In this document: one piece after another, positions 26,945 through 36,535 of the stretch
How positions within the stretch are numbered: position 1 is the first letter of the stretch
How the letters are laid out: each line of letters starts with the position of its first letter
From: Aureivirga marina
GTDB taxonomy: Bacteria; Bacteroidota; Bacteroidia; Flavobacteriales; Flavobacteriaceae
Length of the DNA: 64,000 nucleotides
Direction: 5' to 3'
Assembly (NCBI RefSeq): GCF_015767265.1
Contig: NZ_JADPIB010000006.1
Location: forward strand, 1 to 64,000
Made by a program: the position numbers and the translations under genes
The notes under the pieces: model-generated
What the model was told of the DNA's origin: nothing
The model's input: only the letters and a program-made list of their open reading frames with translations
Databases searched by the model: none

Positions 26945-28014
26945 TGGAAAATAAAGGAATATTAGTCATAAATCCAGGTTCAACTTCTACGAAAATTGGT
27001 GTTTTTGAAAACGAAAAATTAGTTTTTGAGAAAAATATTCACCACAATGGAGAAGAAATTGAACAACTAAATTCTATTCAAGAACAAATCTCTTTTAGAA
27101 AGGAAATTATTTTTAAAGTTCTTGAAGAAAATAATTATAATGTTTCAAATCTTGCAATCATCATGGCAAGAGGAGGTTTATTAAAACCTGTAGTTTCTGG
27201 TGTGTATCAAGTAAATGATTTAATGATTCATGATTTGACAAATGCACCGAAATTTCATGCAAGTAATTTGGCTGCTTTAATCGCTAATGAAATTGCTAAA
27301 ACACAAAATATAGCAGCTTACATTGCTGATCCTGTGGTTGTAGACGAATTATCAGATGTTGCACGTTATACTGGACATCCGGAATTTTCAAGAATTTCTA
27401 TTTTTCATGCTTTAAATCAAAAAGCAGTTGCAAGAAAATTTGCTTCTACAATTGATAAAAACTATGAAGATTTAAATTTAATCATCACACATATTGGTGG
27501 AGGAATTACAGTTGGAGCACATCAAAAAGGGAAAGTAATCGATGTAAATCAAGGTTATGACGGTGAAGGTCCTTTCTCTCCTGAAAGAAGTGGAACTGTT
27601 CCTTCTGGTGATTTAATTAAAAAAGCTTTCAGCGGAAAATATACAGAAAAACAAATGCACGAAATGATTGTTGGAAAAGGTGGAGTTTCGGCTTACTTAG
27701 GAACAAACAACATGATTGAAGTTGAAAACCGTATAGAAGCTGGAGATAATAAAGCAACAGAAGTTTTAGAAGCTATGTGTTATCAAATTGGAAAAACAAT
27801 TGGTAGTATGGCAGTTGCTTTAAAAGGTAAAGTAGATGCAATTTTAGTTACTGGAGGTGTTGCCCACAGCGATTTTGTAATTGCTAAATTAAAAGATTAT
27901 ACAGAATTTATTGCGCCGATTTCTGTTTTCCCTGGAGAAGACGAATTGGAAGCTTTAGCATATAATGGTGAGATGATTCTTCAAAATAATATTGAAGTAA
28001 AAACGTATAAATAA
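26944..28014 (+). CDS. buk: Butyrate kinase
   Basis: Buk converts the acyl phosphate made by Ptb and ADP into the free acid and ATP, conserving energy. The 356-residue ASKHA kinase has the N-terminal phosphate loop NPGSTSTKIGVFE, a central HIGGGITVGAH block, and the typical GYDGEGPFSPERSGTVPSGDL segment. Near the end is ILVTGGVAHSDFV for adenosine binding. In an aerobic flavobacterium the pair more likely handles branched-chain acyl-CoA from amino-acid breakdown, or runs in reverse, than butyrate fermentation (inference). A 13-bp terminator follows. Confidence 0.95.
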   Translation: MENKGILVINPGSTSTKIGVFENEKLVFEKNIHHNGEEIEQLNSIQEQISFRKEIIFKVLEENNYNVSNLAIIMARGGLLKPVVSGVYQVNDLMIHDLTNAPKFHASNLAALIANEIAKTQNIAAYIADPVVVDELSDVARYTGHPEFSRISIFHALNQKAVARKFASTIDKNYEDLNLIITHIGGGITVGAHQKGKVIDVNQGYDGEGPFSPERSGTVPSGDLIKKAFSGKYTEKQMHEMIVGKGGVSAYLGTNNMIEVENRIEAGDNKATEVLEAMCYQIGKTIGSMAVALKGKVDAILVTGGVAHSDFVIAKLKDYTEFIAPISVFPGEDELEALAYNGEMILQNNIEVKTYK

Positions 28015-28043
28015 TCATTTCACCATAAAATAATTTTCATTTA

Positions 28044-28103
28044 AGGTTATTGCTCATTTGTATCGTTTATGGCTTTGATACAAATGAGCTTTTTTTATAA
28101 CCT
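28044..28103 (+). terminator. Strong terminator after buk
   Basis: GCTCATTTGTATC and GATACAAATGAGC form a perfect 13-bp stem followed by seven T. An outer AGGTTAT/ATAACCT pair brackets the structure. The convergent gene at 28109 ends six bases beyond it. Confidence 0.92.
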
Positions 28104-28108
28104 CTTTT

Positions 28109-28744
28109 TTATTTTAAAGAAACAGAATTAATTACATTAAATTCTTTGTATTCTTTAATTCTAGGATCAAACAATTCAACTTTTTCATATGTAATGATTA
28201 CATTTTTCTTTAAAATGTTTTTTTCATTAGATTCTAAGTCTAAATCATTTTCAACAAAAGTTAACCAATAAAACTTTGAAGTTTTTCCATTGTCTTCTTT
28301 CACAGTATAATAAATAAAGGAACCTTTTTCAACCTTTAATACTTTACCAGAAGTTTCTAAAATACTGTTTTCTACAGCTGCTTCAGAAGCTATTGCTTCT
28401 TCTTCTAATTCTGATGCCGCAAGCTTTGTAAATAGTTCAACTGCTTTTGGACAAGAAGACATTAATTCAATTGCAATCACTTGTCCTAATTTTTCACCTT
28501 CTTTCTCAAGATTTGAAGCACCAGTTAAATCAATCCCATAATCTTTTTCTAATTCAGCTTTATATTTAAGTGCATTTTGCATCATACATAAACCCAACTC
28601 CATTGTAAGTTTTTCTCGAGAAACTTCCTCATCTAAATTCTCAATACATTTACATGTTTCATTTGTAATTTCCTTCATATAATCTTGAGAAAAACCAGAA
28701 AAAGAAGCGATTAAAAATAAAATTAAAGTAATTTTTTGTTTCAT
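28109..28744 (-). CDS. Exported protein of unknown function
   Basis: The 211-residue protein has a signal peptide ending FSGFSQ (residue 19 or 20). The N-terminal half of the mature part is helical with cysteines in CKC, CMM and SCPKAVELF contexts. This arrangement is seen in a flavobacterial family of short secreted proteins, but I know no function for it. The C-terminal ~75 residues (GKVLKVEKGSFIYYTVKEDNGKTSKF in outline) look like a small beta-barrel or OB-like domain. The gene stands alone, convergent with buk. Confidence 0.75.
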   Translation of the reverse strand: MKQKITLILFLIASFSGFSQDYMKEITNETCKCIENLDEEVSREKLTMELGLCMMQNALKYKAELEKDYGIDLTGASNLEKEGEKLGQVIAIELMSSCPKAVELFTKLAASELEEEAIASEAAVENSILETSGKVLKVEKGSFIYYTVKEDNGKTSKFYWLTFVENDLDLESNEKNILKKNVIITYEKVELFDPRIKEYKEFNVINSVSLK

Positions 28745-28980
28745 AATTTTACATTTTTTTTTGTATTAATTGAAGCAGCAATATTACAAGAAAATCTAGG
28801 AAACACACAGTATTTAAGGAAATATTTTAATACTTTTTATCATAAAAATGAATTAATTATATCTCTGATAAATAGTTGAATTTAAATTAATTCAAAAACC
28901 TTAATTTCTCTTTAAGAAAAAGGAACAAAACATTCTGAAATAATTCAAGAAAGGAAATGTGGAAAATTAGAAGAATCTTA

Positions 28981-28988
28981 TATCTTTG
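28981..28988 (+). promoter_or_regulatory. fahA: -7 box TATCTTTG of fahA
   Basis: TATCTTTG matches TAnnTTTG and lies 27 bases before the fahA ATG at 29016. Confidence 0.55.
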
Positions 28989-29015
28989 AGGAATAATTAA
29001 AAATTAAAAAATTAT

Positions 29016-30302
29016 ATGGAGATTACGGCAAATAATCCAAATAGAAAATCATGGATTGAAGTAAGTGCTAATTCGGATTTTCCTATTCAAAATATTCCTT
29101 TCGGTGTTTTCATTACAAAAGATGACATCATTACTGTTGGTTCTCGTATTGGTGATAAAGCAATTGATTTAGCTGCATTACACCAATTAGGTTATTTCGA
29201 TGGAATAGATTTAACTGAAGATATATTCTTACAAGATACTTTAAACGATTTTATTTCTCATGGAAAAAAATGTTGGAGAGAAGTAAGAAACAGAATTGCT
29301 GAAATTTTCGATGTGGAAAATACTTCTTTACAAAACAATGAAGATCACAAAGAAAAAGTTTTATTTGATATTTCAGAAATTGAAATGTTACTTCCTGTAA
29401 ATATTGGAGATTATACTGACTTCTATTCTAGTAAAGAACATGCTACAAATGTTGGAACAATGTTTAGAGATCCAAACAATGCACTTTTACCAAACTGGCT
29501 ACACATTCCTGTAGGTTATCACGGAAGATCTTCTTCTATTGTTGTTTCTGGAACTTCTGTTCACAGACCATTAGGACAAACTTTACCTGTTGATGCAGAT
29601 ACTCCTGTTTTTGGTCCTTCAAGATTAGTTGATTTCGAATTAGAAATGGCTTTTATCACAACAGATTCTAATAACTTAGGAGAAAGAATTCCAGTAAATG
29701 AAGCAGAAGATTATATCTTCGGAATGGTTTTATTTAATGATTGGAGTGCTAGAGATATCCAAAAATGGGAATATGTACCTTTAGGACCTTTCTTAGCGAA
29801 AAACTTTGCTTCTACTATTTCTCCATGGATTGTTACTTTAGATGCTTTAGAGCCTTTCCGTGTTGAAAGCCCAAAACAAGAACCTACTCCTCTTCCATAT
29901 TTACAACAAACTGGAGATAAGAGTTTTGATATTCAATTAGAAACTTATATCAAACCTGAAAATAGTGAAGAAACTAAAGTTTGTTCTTCAAACTTCAAGT
30001 ATATGTATTGGACAATGGCGCAGCAATTAGCACATCACACTGTAAACGGATGTAATGTAAGAGCTGGAGACATGATGGGAAGTGGAACTATTTCTGGTCC
30101 AACTCCTGACAGCTACGGTTCTATGTTAGAACTTTCTTGGAGAGGAACAAAACCTTTACAAATGAACGATGGTTCTGAAAGAAAATTCATCAATGATAAT
30201 GATACTGTAATTATGAGAGGTTTCTGTCAAAATGGAGACATCAGAATTGGATTCGGTGATTGTGAAGGGAAATTACTTCCTGCAACAGAATTTAACTCGT
30301 AA
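29016..30302 (+). CDS. fahA: Fumarylacetoacetase
   Basis: FahA hydrolyses fumarylacetoacetate to fumarate and acetoacetate, the last step of tyrosine and phenylalanine breakdown. The 428-residue protein matches the eukaryote-like family in length and motifs: an N-terminal SH3-like part with IPFGVF, the DYTDFYSSKEHATNVGTMFR block with the catalytic His, then GYHGRSSSIVVSG. Further on are LVDFELEMAF (metal ligands), FNDWSARDIQKWEYVPLGPF and GDMMGSGTISG. Homogentisate dioxygenase and other pathway genes are not in the window. A large hairpin terminator follows. Confidence 0.97.
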   Translation: MEITANNPNRKSWIEVSANSDFPIQNIPFGVFITKDDIITVGSRIGDKAIDLAALHQLGYFDGIDLTEDIFLQDTLNDFISHGKKCWREVRNRIAEIFDVENTSLQNNEDHKEKVLFDISEIEMLLPVNIGDYTDFYSSKEHATNVGTMFRDPNNALLPNWLHIPVGYHGRSSSIVVSGTSVHRPLGQTLPVDADTPVFGPSRLVDFELEMAFITTDSNNLGERIPVNEAEDYIFGMVLFNDWSARDIQKWEYVPLGPFLAKNFASTISPWIVTLDALEPFRVESPKQEPTPLPYLQQTGDKSFDIQLETYIKPENSEETKVCSSNFKYMYWTMAQQLAHHTVNGCNVRAGDMMGSGTISGPTPDSYGSMLELSWRGTKPLQMNDGSERKFINDNDTVIMRGFCQNGDIRIGFGDCEGKLLPATEFNS

Positions 30303-30344
30303 TTCTTTTTAAAAAAGGTTTTTCTTTAAACCTAAAATATACAT

Positions 30345-30407
30345 AAAGCTATTTCTAAAATTCATTTTAATTCTATAATGAAATCTTAGAAATAGCTTTC
30401 TTTTTTT
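30345..30407 (+). terminator. Long-stem terminator after fahA
   Basis: AAAGCTATTTCTAA (30345-30358) and TTAGAAATAGCTTT (30386-30399) form a perfect 14-bp stem, followed by C and seven T. The interior can also pair TTCATT with AATGAA. Confidence 0.88.
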
Positions 30408-30529
30408 ATCTAAAAATTCTATTTCTTCACTTTTTTAATAAAAATAAATTCAATTTAATTATTTAAACTGCTTGATTTGCAAATATTTAAAATAAATTCT
30501 GTACTTTTAAGAATAAAACATCATAGCAC

Positions 30530-31171
30530 ATGAGTAAATCATTAAAATACAGAAAAGCAATGAACATGATGTATTCTTTCGGTGCATCTATTGTAATCAT
30601 TGGAGCTTTGTTTAAAATTTTACATTTCAAAATCGGTCCTTTAACTGGTGGGTTAATGCTAGGAGTTGGATTAATTACAGAAGCATTTATTTTTGCTGTT
30701 TCTGCTTTTGAACCTATCCCATCTGAATATGATTGGACTTTAGTTTATCCTGAACTTGCAGGTGGTGAGAAAAAACCAAAATCAAAAGAAATTGAAAAAG
30801 TAGAACAACAAACTAAAGAAATTGTTGATGAATTGGAAATTATCATGAAGCATACGATCGAAGATGTTGCTATGCTTAGAAGTTTATCTAGCCAGATTTT
30901 TAATTTAAAAGATGTGGTTACGCATATTCAACCTTCACTCCATTTGATGAATGAATCTAACGAATATGTAAATAATATTAATATTGCTGCTGCGAAATTA
31001 GAATCTTTAAACAGTCTGTATCAATTACAATTTGATAAATCTGAAAAACAAAACGAACTTAATCTTCTAATTTTAGACAACATCGAGCAAATAAGCAATC
31101 AAATGAAACAAATCACAGATAATTTAAATTCAATGAATACTGTGTATGGCGAAATGCTAGAAGTACATTAA
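30530..31171 (+). CDS. gldL: GldL paralog without gldKMN neighbours
   Basis: GldL is the inner-membrane proton-channel subunit of the GldLM motor that powers T9SS secretion and gliding. The 213-residue protein has two N-terminal helices (residues 15-32 and 38-60) and a cytoplasmic coiled-coil tail. Key residues appear kept: Lys29, His32, Glu51 in helix 2 and Glu61, which I align to K27, H30, E49 and E59 of Flavobacterium johnsoniae GldL from memory. WTLVYPELAGG follows the second helix as in other GldL. GldL normally sits in a gldKLMN operon. Here the flanks are fahA and a serine hydrolase, so this is an orphan copy or a rearranged locus. Confidence 0.9.
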   Translation: MSKSLKYRKAMNMMYSFGASIVIIGALFKILHFKIGPLTGGLMLGVGLITEAFIFAVSAFEPIPSEYDWTLVYPELAGGEKKPKSKEIEKVEQQTKEIVDELEIIMKHTIEDVAMLRSLSSQIFNLKDVVTHIQPSLHLMNESNEYVNNINIAAAKLESLNSLYQLQFDKSEKQNELNLLILDNIEQISNQMKQITDNLNSMNTVYGEMLEVH

Positions 31172-31200
31172 TCTAATTTTATAATCTACATATATCTAAA

Positions 31201-31233
31201 TGCTGTATCTTTTTTGATGCAGTTTTTTTTTTT
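31201..31233 (+). terminator. Terminator after gldL
   Basis: CTGTATC and GATGCAG pair (one G-U) around six T and are followed by eleven T. Confidence 0.8.
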
Positions 31234-31256
31234 ACAAAACTGTTCGGTTTTTGATT

Positions 31257-31264
31257 TATTTTTG
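31257..31264 (+). promoter_or_regulatory. -7 box TATTTTTG of the serine hydrolase gene
   Basis: TATTTTTG fits the consensus and lies 34 bases before the ATG at 31299. It overlaps the upstream end of a longer in-frame TTG-started frame, which argues against that earlier start. Confidence 0.5.
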
Positions 31265-31298
31265 TCTTTTAATTTTATGGAATCCTAAAAAACAAAAA

Positions 31299-32714
31299 AT
31301 GAATTCAAAACCCTTTTTATTTTTATTTCTATGTATTGTTTTTGTAACAAATTCTTTCTCTCAAAAACAAAAAACAAAACAAATCTCCACATTTTTACAG
31401 CCTTATGCAGACTCTCAAACTTTTAGTGGAAATATTTTAGTTGCAAAAAAAGGAAAAATAATTTTTCAAAAATCTTATGGAAAAGCAAATCACAATTGGA
31501 ATATTTCAAATGAAAATAACACAAAATTTGTAATTGGTTCTATCTCAAAATCTTTTACTGCAACTTTAATCACAAAATTAATTCAAGAAGGAAAATTAAA
31601 CCTAAATGATCCAATTTCCACTTTTTTCCCTTCATGTCCTGAGGAATTTCAAGATGTAACAATTCATCATTTAATGAGTAATACTTCTGGAATTCCAAAT
31701 TATTTTATGTTAGATGGTTGGATAAAAGGAGAATTTAGAAAATACATTTCTTATGAAGATTTTTTAAAATTAATTTTCGAATTTGAACTTATTTTTCCAG
31801 CTGGAGAAGGTTATCATTATTCCAATTCTAATTATTTTCTTTTGGGATTAATTATTGAAAAAATAACTAATCTAACTTATGAAAATGCATTACAAAAATA
31901 CATTCTTCAACCTTTAAACATGAATCAAACTGGTGTTTTTGCAAATTCAAAAGTGCTAAAAAACTTGGCTTCTGGATATCGTTTTAAAGAAAATGGAGGT
32001 TATCGAAATCAAATGTATATGAATTTTGATTTGTTTAAAGCTGGTGGAAATTTATATGCGACAACTGAAGATTTATTAAAATTAGATCAAGCTTTGTATT
32101 CAAATAAATTGCTAAATGAAAATTCTAAAAAGATTTTATTCAACCCAAAATACCGAAATGGTTGGAATGTTTCTAAAATAAAAATAAATGAAAAAGAATA
32201 CCAAAATTGCAATTATGATGGACAAATGGAAGGTTATAGTTCTATCATTTATCGATTTACAGATGAAAATATCACAATCATTCTTCTTTCAAATAATGGA
32301 ATAAGTTATGCAACCAAAAATCATATTGTTCAAAACATCGCCTCTATCCTATTCGATTCTTATCAAAAAGAAAAAGAACCATATTCTCTAGTTTTAAACA
32401 AAGCAATTTTTGATGGAAATTTAAAAGAAGCTATTGCAAATTATTCTAAAGTTAAAAATAATTATTCTATAAATACTGACTTAATTCATGATTTAGCAAA
32501 GCAAATGGATTGGTCTGATTTACCTGAAATTTCTGAAGAAATCTATAAATTCAATGTAAAATTATTTCCAGATAAAATTGAAACAACGTTTAATTTAGCA
32601 GAATTCTACAAACAAAGAGGAAAAATCAAAAAAGCAATTCCACTTTATAAAGAAGTTTTAAAAGAATATCCTAATAATTCTTATTTGAAAAATATAATAA
32701 ATCAAGAATATTAA
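31299..32714 (+). CDS. Exported serine hydrolase, beta-lactamase class C fold, with TPR-like tail
   Basis: The 471-residue protein has a signal peptide ending TNSFSQ (residue 22). The beta-lactamase/D-Ala-D-Ala-carboxypeptidase-like domain has the catalytic Ser-x-x-Lys SISK (82-85) and the YSN motif (174-176) in YHYSNSN. Residues from about 365 on form a helical tail ending with a TPR-like unit (NLAEFYKQRGKIKKAIPLYKEVLKEYPNN in outline). Such proteins are usually esterases or peptidases of unknown substrate rather than resistance enzymes. It is periplasmic or surface-bound. I moved the start to the ATG at 31299, which gives a proper signal peptide. Confidence 0.9.
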   Translation: MNSKPFLFLFLCIVFVTNSFSQKQKTKQISTFLQPYADSQTFSGNILVAKKGKIIFQKSYGKANHNWNISNENNTKFVIGSISKSFTATLITKLIQEGKLNLNDPISTFFPSCPEEFQDVTIHHLMSNTSGIPNYFMLDGWIKGEFRKYISYEDFLKLIFEFELIFPAGEGYHYSNSNYFLLGLIIEKITNLTYENALQKYILQPLNMNQTGVFANSKVLKNLASGYRFKENGGYRNQMYMNFDLFKAGGNLYATTEDLLKLDQALYSNKLLNENSKKILFNPKYRNGWNVSKIKINEKEYQNCNYDGQMEGYSSIIYRFTDENITIILLSNNGISYATKNHIVQNIASILFDSYQKEKEPYSLVLNKAIFDGNLKEAIANYSKVKNNYSINTDLIHDLAKQMDWSDLPEISEEIYKFNVKLFPDKIETTFNLAEFYKQRGKIKKAIPLYKEVLKEYPNNSYLKNIINQEY

Positions 32715-32718
32715 ACTA

Positions 32719-32744
32719 AAAACTCCTCAAATCTGAGGAGTTTT
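32719..32744 (+). terminator. Terminator after the serine hydrolase gene
   Basis: AAAACTCCTCA and TGAGGAGTTTT form an 11-bp stem with a four-base loop. Confidence 0.85.
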
Positions 32745-32770
32745 CTAACACTAATTTTGAATAAAATTTT

Positions 32771-32860
32771 CTGGGGCTTTCCCTTTCAGGGTCGGGCTAT
32801 CCACTATATCTTTTTCGGTTTCAAAAAACCAAAAAAGGATGCCGCTTCTATCCCTAAACC
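32771..32860. repeat. Flavobacterial interspersed repeat element
   Basis: This short stretch is far richer in G and C than its surroundings. It contains the landmarks GGGCTTTCC, GGTCGGGCTAT, CACTATATCTTTTTC, an imperfect hairpin GGTTTC/GAAACC-like centre, AAAAAGGATGCCGCT and ATCCCTAA. I recognise this pattern as a dispersed intergenic element found in many Flavobacterium-like genomes; copy number here cannot be seen. It lies between the ends of convergent genes. A diverged relative is at 61220-61357. Confidence 0.6.
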
Positions 32861-32897
32861 AAAAACTTCAACAACATAACTATAAAAAAACTATTTT

Positions 32898-33854
32898 TTA
32901 AAAAACATTCTTTACGATTTCCTGAATATTTTTCCCATTTCCCATAGAATAATAATGCAAAATCGGAACATTTTTTTCTTTCAATTCTTTACTCTGTGCA
33001 ATACACCATTCATTTCCAACTTTTGAAACTTCTTCATTTGTCTTACATTTCAAAACTTCTTTAATCAAAGCTTCTGGTAAATCCACATGAAAACGATGCG
33101 GAATCAAATTCAATTGACGCTTTGTTGCAATCGGCTTTAAACCAGGAATAATCGGAACACAAATTCCATGTAACTTACATTTTTCAACAAAATCAAAATA
33201 TTTTTGATTGTCAAAAAACATTTGTGTAATGATATAATCTGCACCTTTTTCAATCTTTTTTTTCAAAAATTGAATATCAATATCCAAATTAGGCGATTCC
33301 ATATGTTTCTCTGGATAACCAGCAACTCCAACACAAAAATCGGTTTTCGCACAATTCTCAATATTCGAATTCAAATATTTTCCATTATTTAAATCTGAAA
33401 TTTGTTCCACCAAATCAGAAGCAAATTCGTGTCCTTCTTTTTCTGGTTCAAAATAAATCTCTGATTTTATAGGATCTCCACGTAATGCAACAACATTGTC
33501 AATTTCTAGAAAATCCAAATCAATTAAAAAATTCTCGGTATCTTCTCTAGTAAATCCACCACACAAAACATGCGGAACAGCATCAATATTATATCGATTT
33601 TGAATTGCAGCACAAATTCCGACAGTTCCTGGTCTTTTTCGAATTATTTCTTTTTTAAATAAGCCATTTTTAGCTTGTTTAAACAAATATTCCTCTCGAT
33701 GATAAGTTACATCAATAAAAGCAGGATTGAATTTCACTAAGGATTCTAAATTGTCAAAAATCGAATGAATATTTTGTCCTTTTAAAGGTGGTAAAATCTC
33801 AAATGACAATAAAGAACCATTTTTATTATTTTCTATATGTTCTATAACTTTCAT
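32898..33854 (-). CDS. metF: 5,10-methylenetetrahydrofolate reductase
   Basis: MetF reduces methylene-tetrahydrofolate to 5-methyl-tetrahydrofolate with a flavin cofactor, supplying the methyl donor of MetH. The 318-residue TIM-barrel protein shows [10 protein letters not shown] at the start, [35 protein letters not shown] and [10 protein letters not shown], all typical of the family. I chose the ATG at 33854. It overlaps the stop of the upstream metH part in ATGA, giving translational coupling. A longer frame starting nine codons earlier lies entirely inside metH and is not needed. It is the last gene of the SAM-riboswitch operon. Confidence 0.97.
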   Translation of the reverse strand: MKVIEHIENNKNGSLLSFEILPPLKGQNIHSIFDNLESLVKFNPAFIDVTYHREEYLFKQAKNGLFKKEIIRKRPGTVGICAAIQNRYNIDAVPHVLCGGFTREDTENFLIDLDFLEIDNVVALRGDPIKSEIYFEPEKEGHEFASDLVEQISDLNNGKYLNSNIENCAKTDFCVGVAGYPEKHMESPNLDIDIQFLKKKIEKGADYIITQMFFDNQKYFDFVEKCKLHGICVPIIPGLKPIATKRQLNLIPHRFHVDLPEALIKEVLKCKTNEEVSKVGNEWCIAQSKELKEKNVPILHYYSMGNGKNIQEIVKNVF

Positions 33855-36535
33855 GATATATCTAAATTTGGAGCAAGCCATTTTGCCGCTTCTTCAACAG
33901 AAATATTTCTTTTTTTTGCATACACTTTTAATTGATCTTCTTTTATTTTTCCTAAACCAAAATATCGAGCATTTTCATTTGCGAAATAATATCCTGAAAT
34001 ACTTGCCGCAGGCCACATTGCTAAATTTTCGGTTAATTTCACTCCAATTGCTTCTTCTACATTTAATAACTTCCAAATTGTTTTTTTCTCTAAATGATCA
34101 GGACAAGCTGGATAACCTGGTGCTGGACGAATTCCTTTGTATTTTTCTTTAATCAAATCTGCATTGGAAAAAACTTCATCTTTTGCATATCCCCAATATT
34201 CTTTTCTAACTTTCTCATGAAGATATTCTGCAAATGCTTCAGCAAATCGATCCGCCAAAGCTTTCACCATAATAATGGAATAATCATCATTTTCTTTTTC
34301 AAATTTTTGAACTAATTCATCACATCCAAAACCAGTAGAAACACAAAAACATCCAATGTAATCTTCCAAACCTGTTTCTTTTGGAGCGATAAAATCAGCT
34401 AAAGATAAATTCGGTTTTCCATCTGCTTTTTTTCCTTGTTGACGAAGTGTAATAAATGAATCTAAAAGTTTATTTTTTTCATCATAAACTTCGATAGAAT
34501 CTCCAACAGAATTTGCTTTAAAAATTTGAAAAACTGCTTTCGCTTTTAATAGCTTTTTTTCTAAAATTAATTCAATATATTTTTGTGCATCTTCATACAA
34601 TTCGGATGCTTCTTTCCCAACAATTTCATCTTCTAAAATTGCTGGAAATTTTCCAAATAAATTCCATATTTTAAAGAAAGGAGTCCAGTCAATATATTTA
34701 ATCAAAAACTTTAAGTTAAACTCATTAATTATTTGATTATCAATTATTTGTGGCTTTTTAATTAAATCAATATTCCAATTTACATTTAAGTTATTACATC
34801 TAGATTCTTGATAATCAACATATTGCTTTATTTTATTTCTTTTCAAAAATTTTTCTCTAAACTCTTGATAGTCAATTTTAATTTGTTTTTTAAAATCTAT
34901 ATTATCTTTTTGCAATAAATTTCCAACAACAGTTACTGCTTTAGATGCATCATTCACATGAACAACTGTTTCATTTTCTGGTGCAATTTTCACAGCTGTA
35001 TGTGCTTTAGAAGTTGTTGCTCCACCAATTAAAATTGGCAAAGAAATTTGTTCTTTTTTTAAAGCTTTTGAAACTGTAATCATCTCTTCCAAAGAAGGTG
35101 TAATTAATCCACTTAATCCTAAAATATCTGGTTTCTCTTTTTGAATAGTTTCCACAATTTTTTCTGGCGGAACCATCACTCCCAAATCAATTATTTCATA
35201 ATTATTACACCCTAAAACAACACTTACAATATTTTTTCCAATATCATGTACATCTCCTTTTACGGTTGCTAAAACAATTTTTCCAGCAGATTTTATAGTT
35301 GCATCTTTTCCTTGTTCAATGAAAGGCTGCAAATAAGCGACTGCTTTTTTCATCACTCTTGCAGATTTTACGACTTGTGGTAAAAACATTTTTCCTGAGC
35401 CAAATAAATCTCCAACAATTCCCATTCCTTCCATCAAGTTTTTTTCAATTACTTGAATTGGTTTTTTAGAAAGAATCCTCGCCTCTTCTACATCTTGAAT
35501 AATAAATGTATCAATTCCTTTTACTAAGGAATGATTAATTCTCTTTTGTAAATCCAATTTTCGCCATTCTAAATTTTGGGCAACTTTATTAGCACTTTTA
35601 GCAGTTTGCTTTTTATTTTTCTCAGCAAATTCCAAAAGTCTTTCTGTTGCATCCTCTCTTCGATTCAAAATAACGTCTTCTACAAGCGTTAAAAGATTTT
35701 CTGGTATATTATCATAGATTTCCAATAAAGATGGATTTACAATCCCTAAATTCATCCCATTTTTAATTCCATGATATAAAAACACAGAATGCATTGCTTC
35801 TCGAATCTGGTTATTTCCACGAAAAGAAAAAGAAACATTGCTCACACCTCCAGAAACATTGGAAAAAGGCAAATTCTCACGAATCCATTTTGTCGCTTTA
35901 AAAAAATCAATTGCATTTGTTTCATGTTCTTTAATTCCAGTTGCAACAGGAAAAATATTTGGATCAAAAATGATATCTTCGGGAGGAAAATGAATTTCAT
36001 TCACTAAAATATCATAGGATCTTTTACAAATTTCAATTCTGCGTTCATAAGTATCTGCTTGTCCAAGTTCATCAAAAGCCATGACAACAACTGCTGCTCC
36101 ATATCTTTTAATTTTCTTCGCATGATTCTTAAACACTTCTTCTCCTTCTTTCAAGCTAATTGAATTTACCACTCCTTTTCCTTGAATAATTTGCAAACCA
36201 GCTTCTAATATTTCCCATTTAGAACTATCAATCATTATCGGAATTTTTGCAATATCTGGTTCGGAAGCTATTAAGTTTAAAAAGTGGATCATTTCTTTTT
36301 TTCCATCCAACATTCCTTCATCCATATTTACATCAAGAATTTGCGCACCATTTTCTACCTGTTCTCTAGCAATTTCTAGCGCTTCTTCATAATTTTCTTC
36401 TTTGATTAAACGTAGAAACTTTCTAGAACCTGTTACATTTGTACGTTCTCCAATATTGATGAAATTACTTTCCGGATATACATAAAGAGATTCTAAACCA
36501 GAAAGTTTTAAATATTTTTGTTTTGCTGCTTTCAT
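33851..36535 (-). CDS. metH: Methionine synthase, folate/cobalamin/reactivation subunit (split MetH, part 2)
   Basis: The 894-residue protein holds the last three modules of cobalamin-dependent methionine synthase. Residues about 20-300 are the pterin (methyl-THF) binding barrel beginning [19 protein letters not shown] helical cap and the B12-binding domain follow, with DVHDIG at 428-433 (His430 is the lower cobalt ligand). The C-terminal activation domain binds SAM and shows [12 protein letters not shown]. The homocysteine-binding module is missing here and is encoded by the separate gene just upstream, overlapping in ATGA (36532-36535). Such splitting of MetH is known in Bacteroidota. Confidence 0.97.
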   Translation of the reverse strand: MKAAKQKYLKLSGLESLYVYPESNFINIGERTNVTGSRKFLRLIKEENYEEALEIAREQVENGAQILDVNMDEGMLDGKKEMIHFLNLIASEPDIAKIPIMIDSSKWEILEAGLQIIQGKGVVNSISLKEGEEVFKNHAKKIKRYGAAVVVMAFDELGQADTYERRIEICKRSYDILVNEIHFPPEDIIFDPNIFPVATGIKEHETNAIDFFKATKWIRENLPFSNVSGGVSNVSFSFRGNNQIREAMHSVFLYHGIKNGMNLGIVNPSLLEIYDNIPENLLTLVEDVILNRREDATERLLEFAEKNKKQTAKSANKVAQNLEWRKLDLQKRINHSLVKGIDTFIIQDVEEARILSKKPIQVIEKNLMEGMGIVGDLFGSGKMFLPQVVKSARVMKKAVAYLQPFIEQGKDATIKSAGKIVLATVKGDVHDIGKNIVSVVLGCNNYEIIDLGVMVPPEKIVETIQKEKPDILGLSGLITPSLEEMITVSKALKKEQISLPILIGGATTSKAHTAVKIAPENETVVHVNDASKAVTVVGNLLQKDNIDFKKQIKIDYQEFREKFLKRNKIKQYVDYQESRCNNLNVNWNIDLIKKPQIIDNQIINEFNLKFLIKYIDWTPFFKIWNLFGKFPAILEDEIVGKEASELYEDAQKYIELILEKKLLKAKAVFQIFKANSVGDSIEVYDEKNKLLDSFITLRQQGKKADGKPNLSLADFIAPKETGLEDYIGCFCVSTGFGCDELVQKFEKENDDYSIIMVKALADRFAEAFAEYLHEKVRKEYWGYAKDEVFSNADLIKEKYKGIRPAPGYPACPDHLEKKTIWKLLNVEEAIGVKLTENLAMWPAASISGYYFANENARYFGLGKIKEDQLKVYAKKRNISVEEAAKWLAPNLDIS

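Noticed and set aside
31299-32714. Antibiotic-resistance beta-lactamase
   Set aside because: The SxxK and YSN motifs fit the wider serine-hydrolase family; the long helical/TPR-like tail and the sequence do not resemble a resistance AmpC.
33853-33881. Longer metF frame starting before 33854
   Set aside because: The extra nine residues overlap the metH end and do not resemble MetF; the ATG at 33854 forms the usual ATGA overlap.
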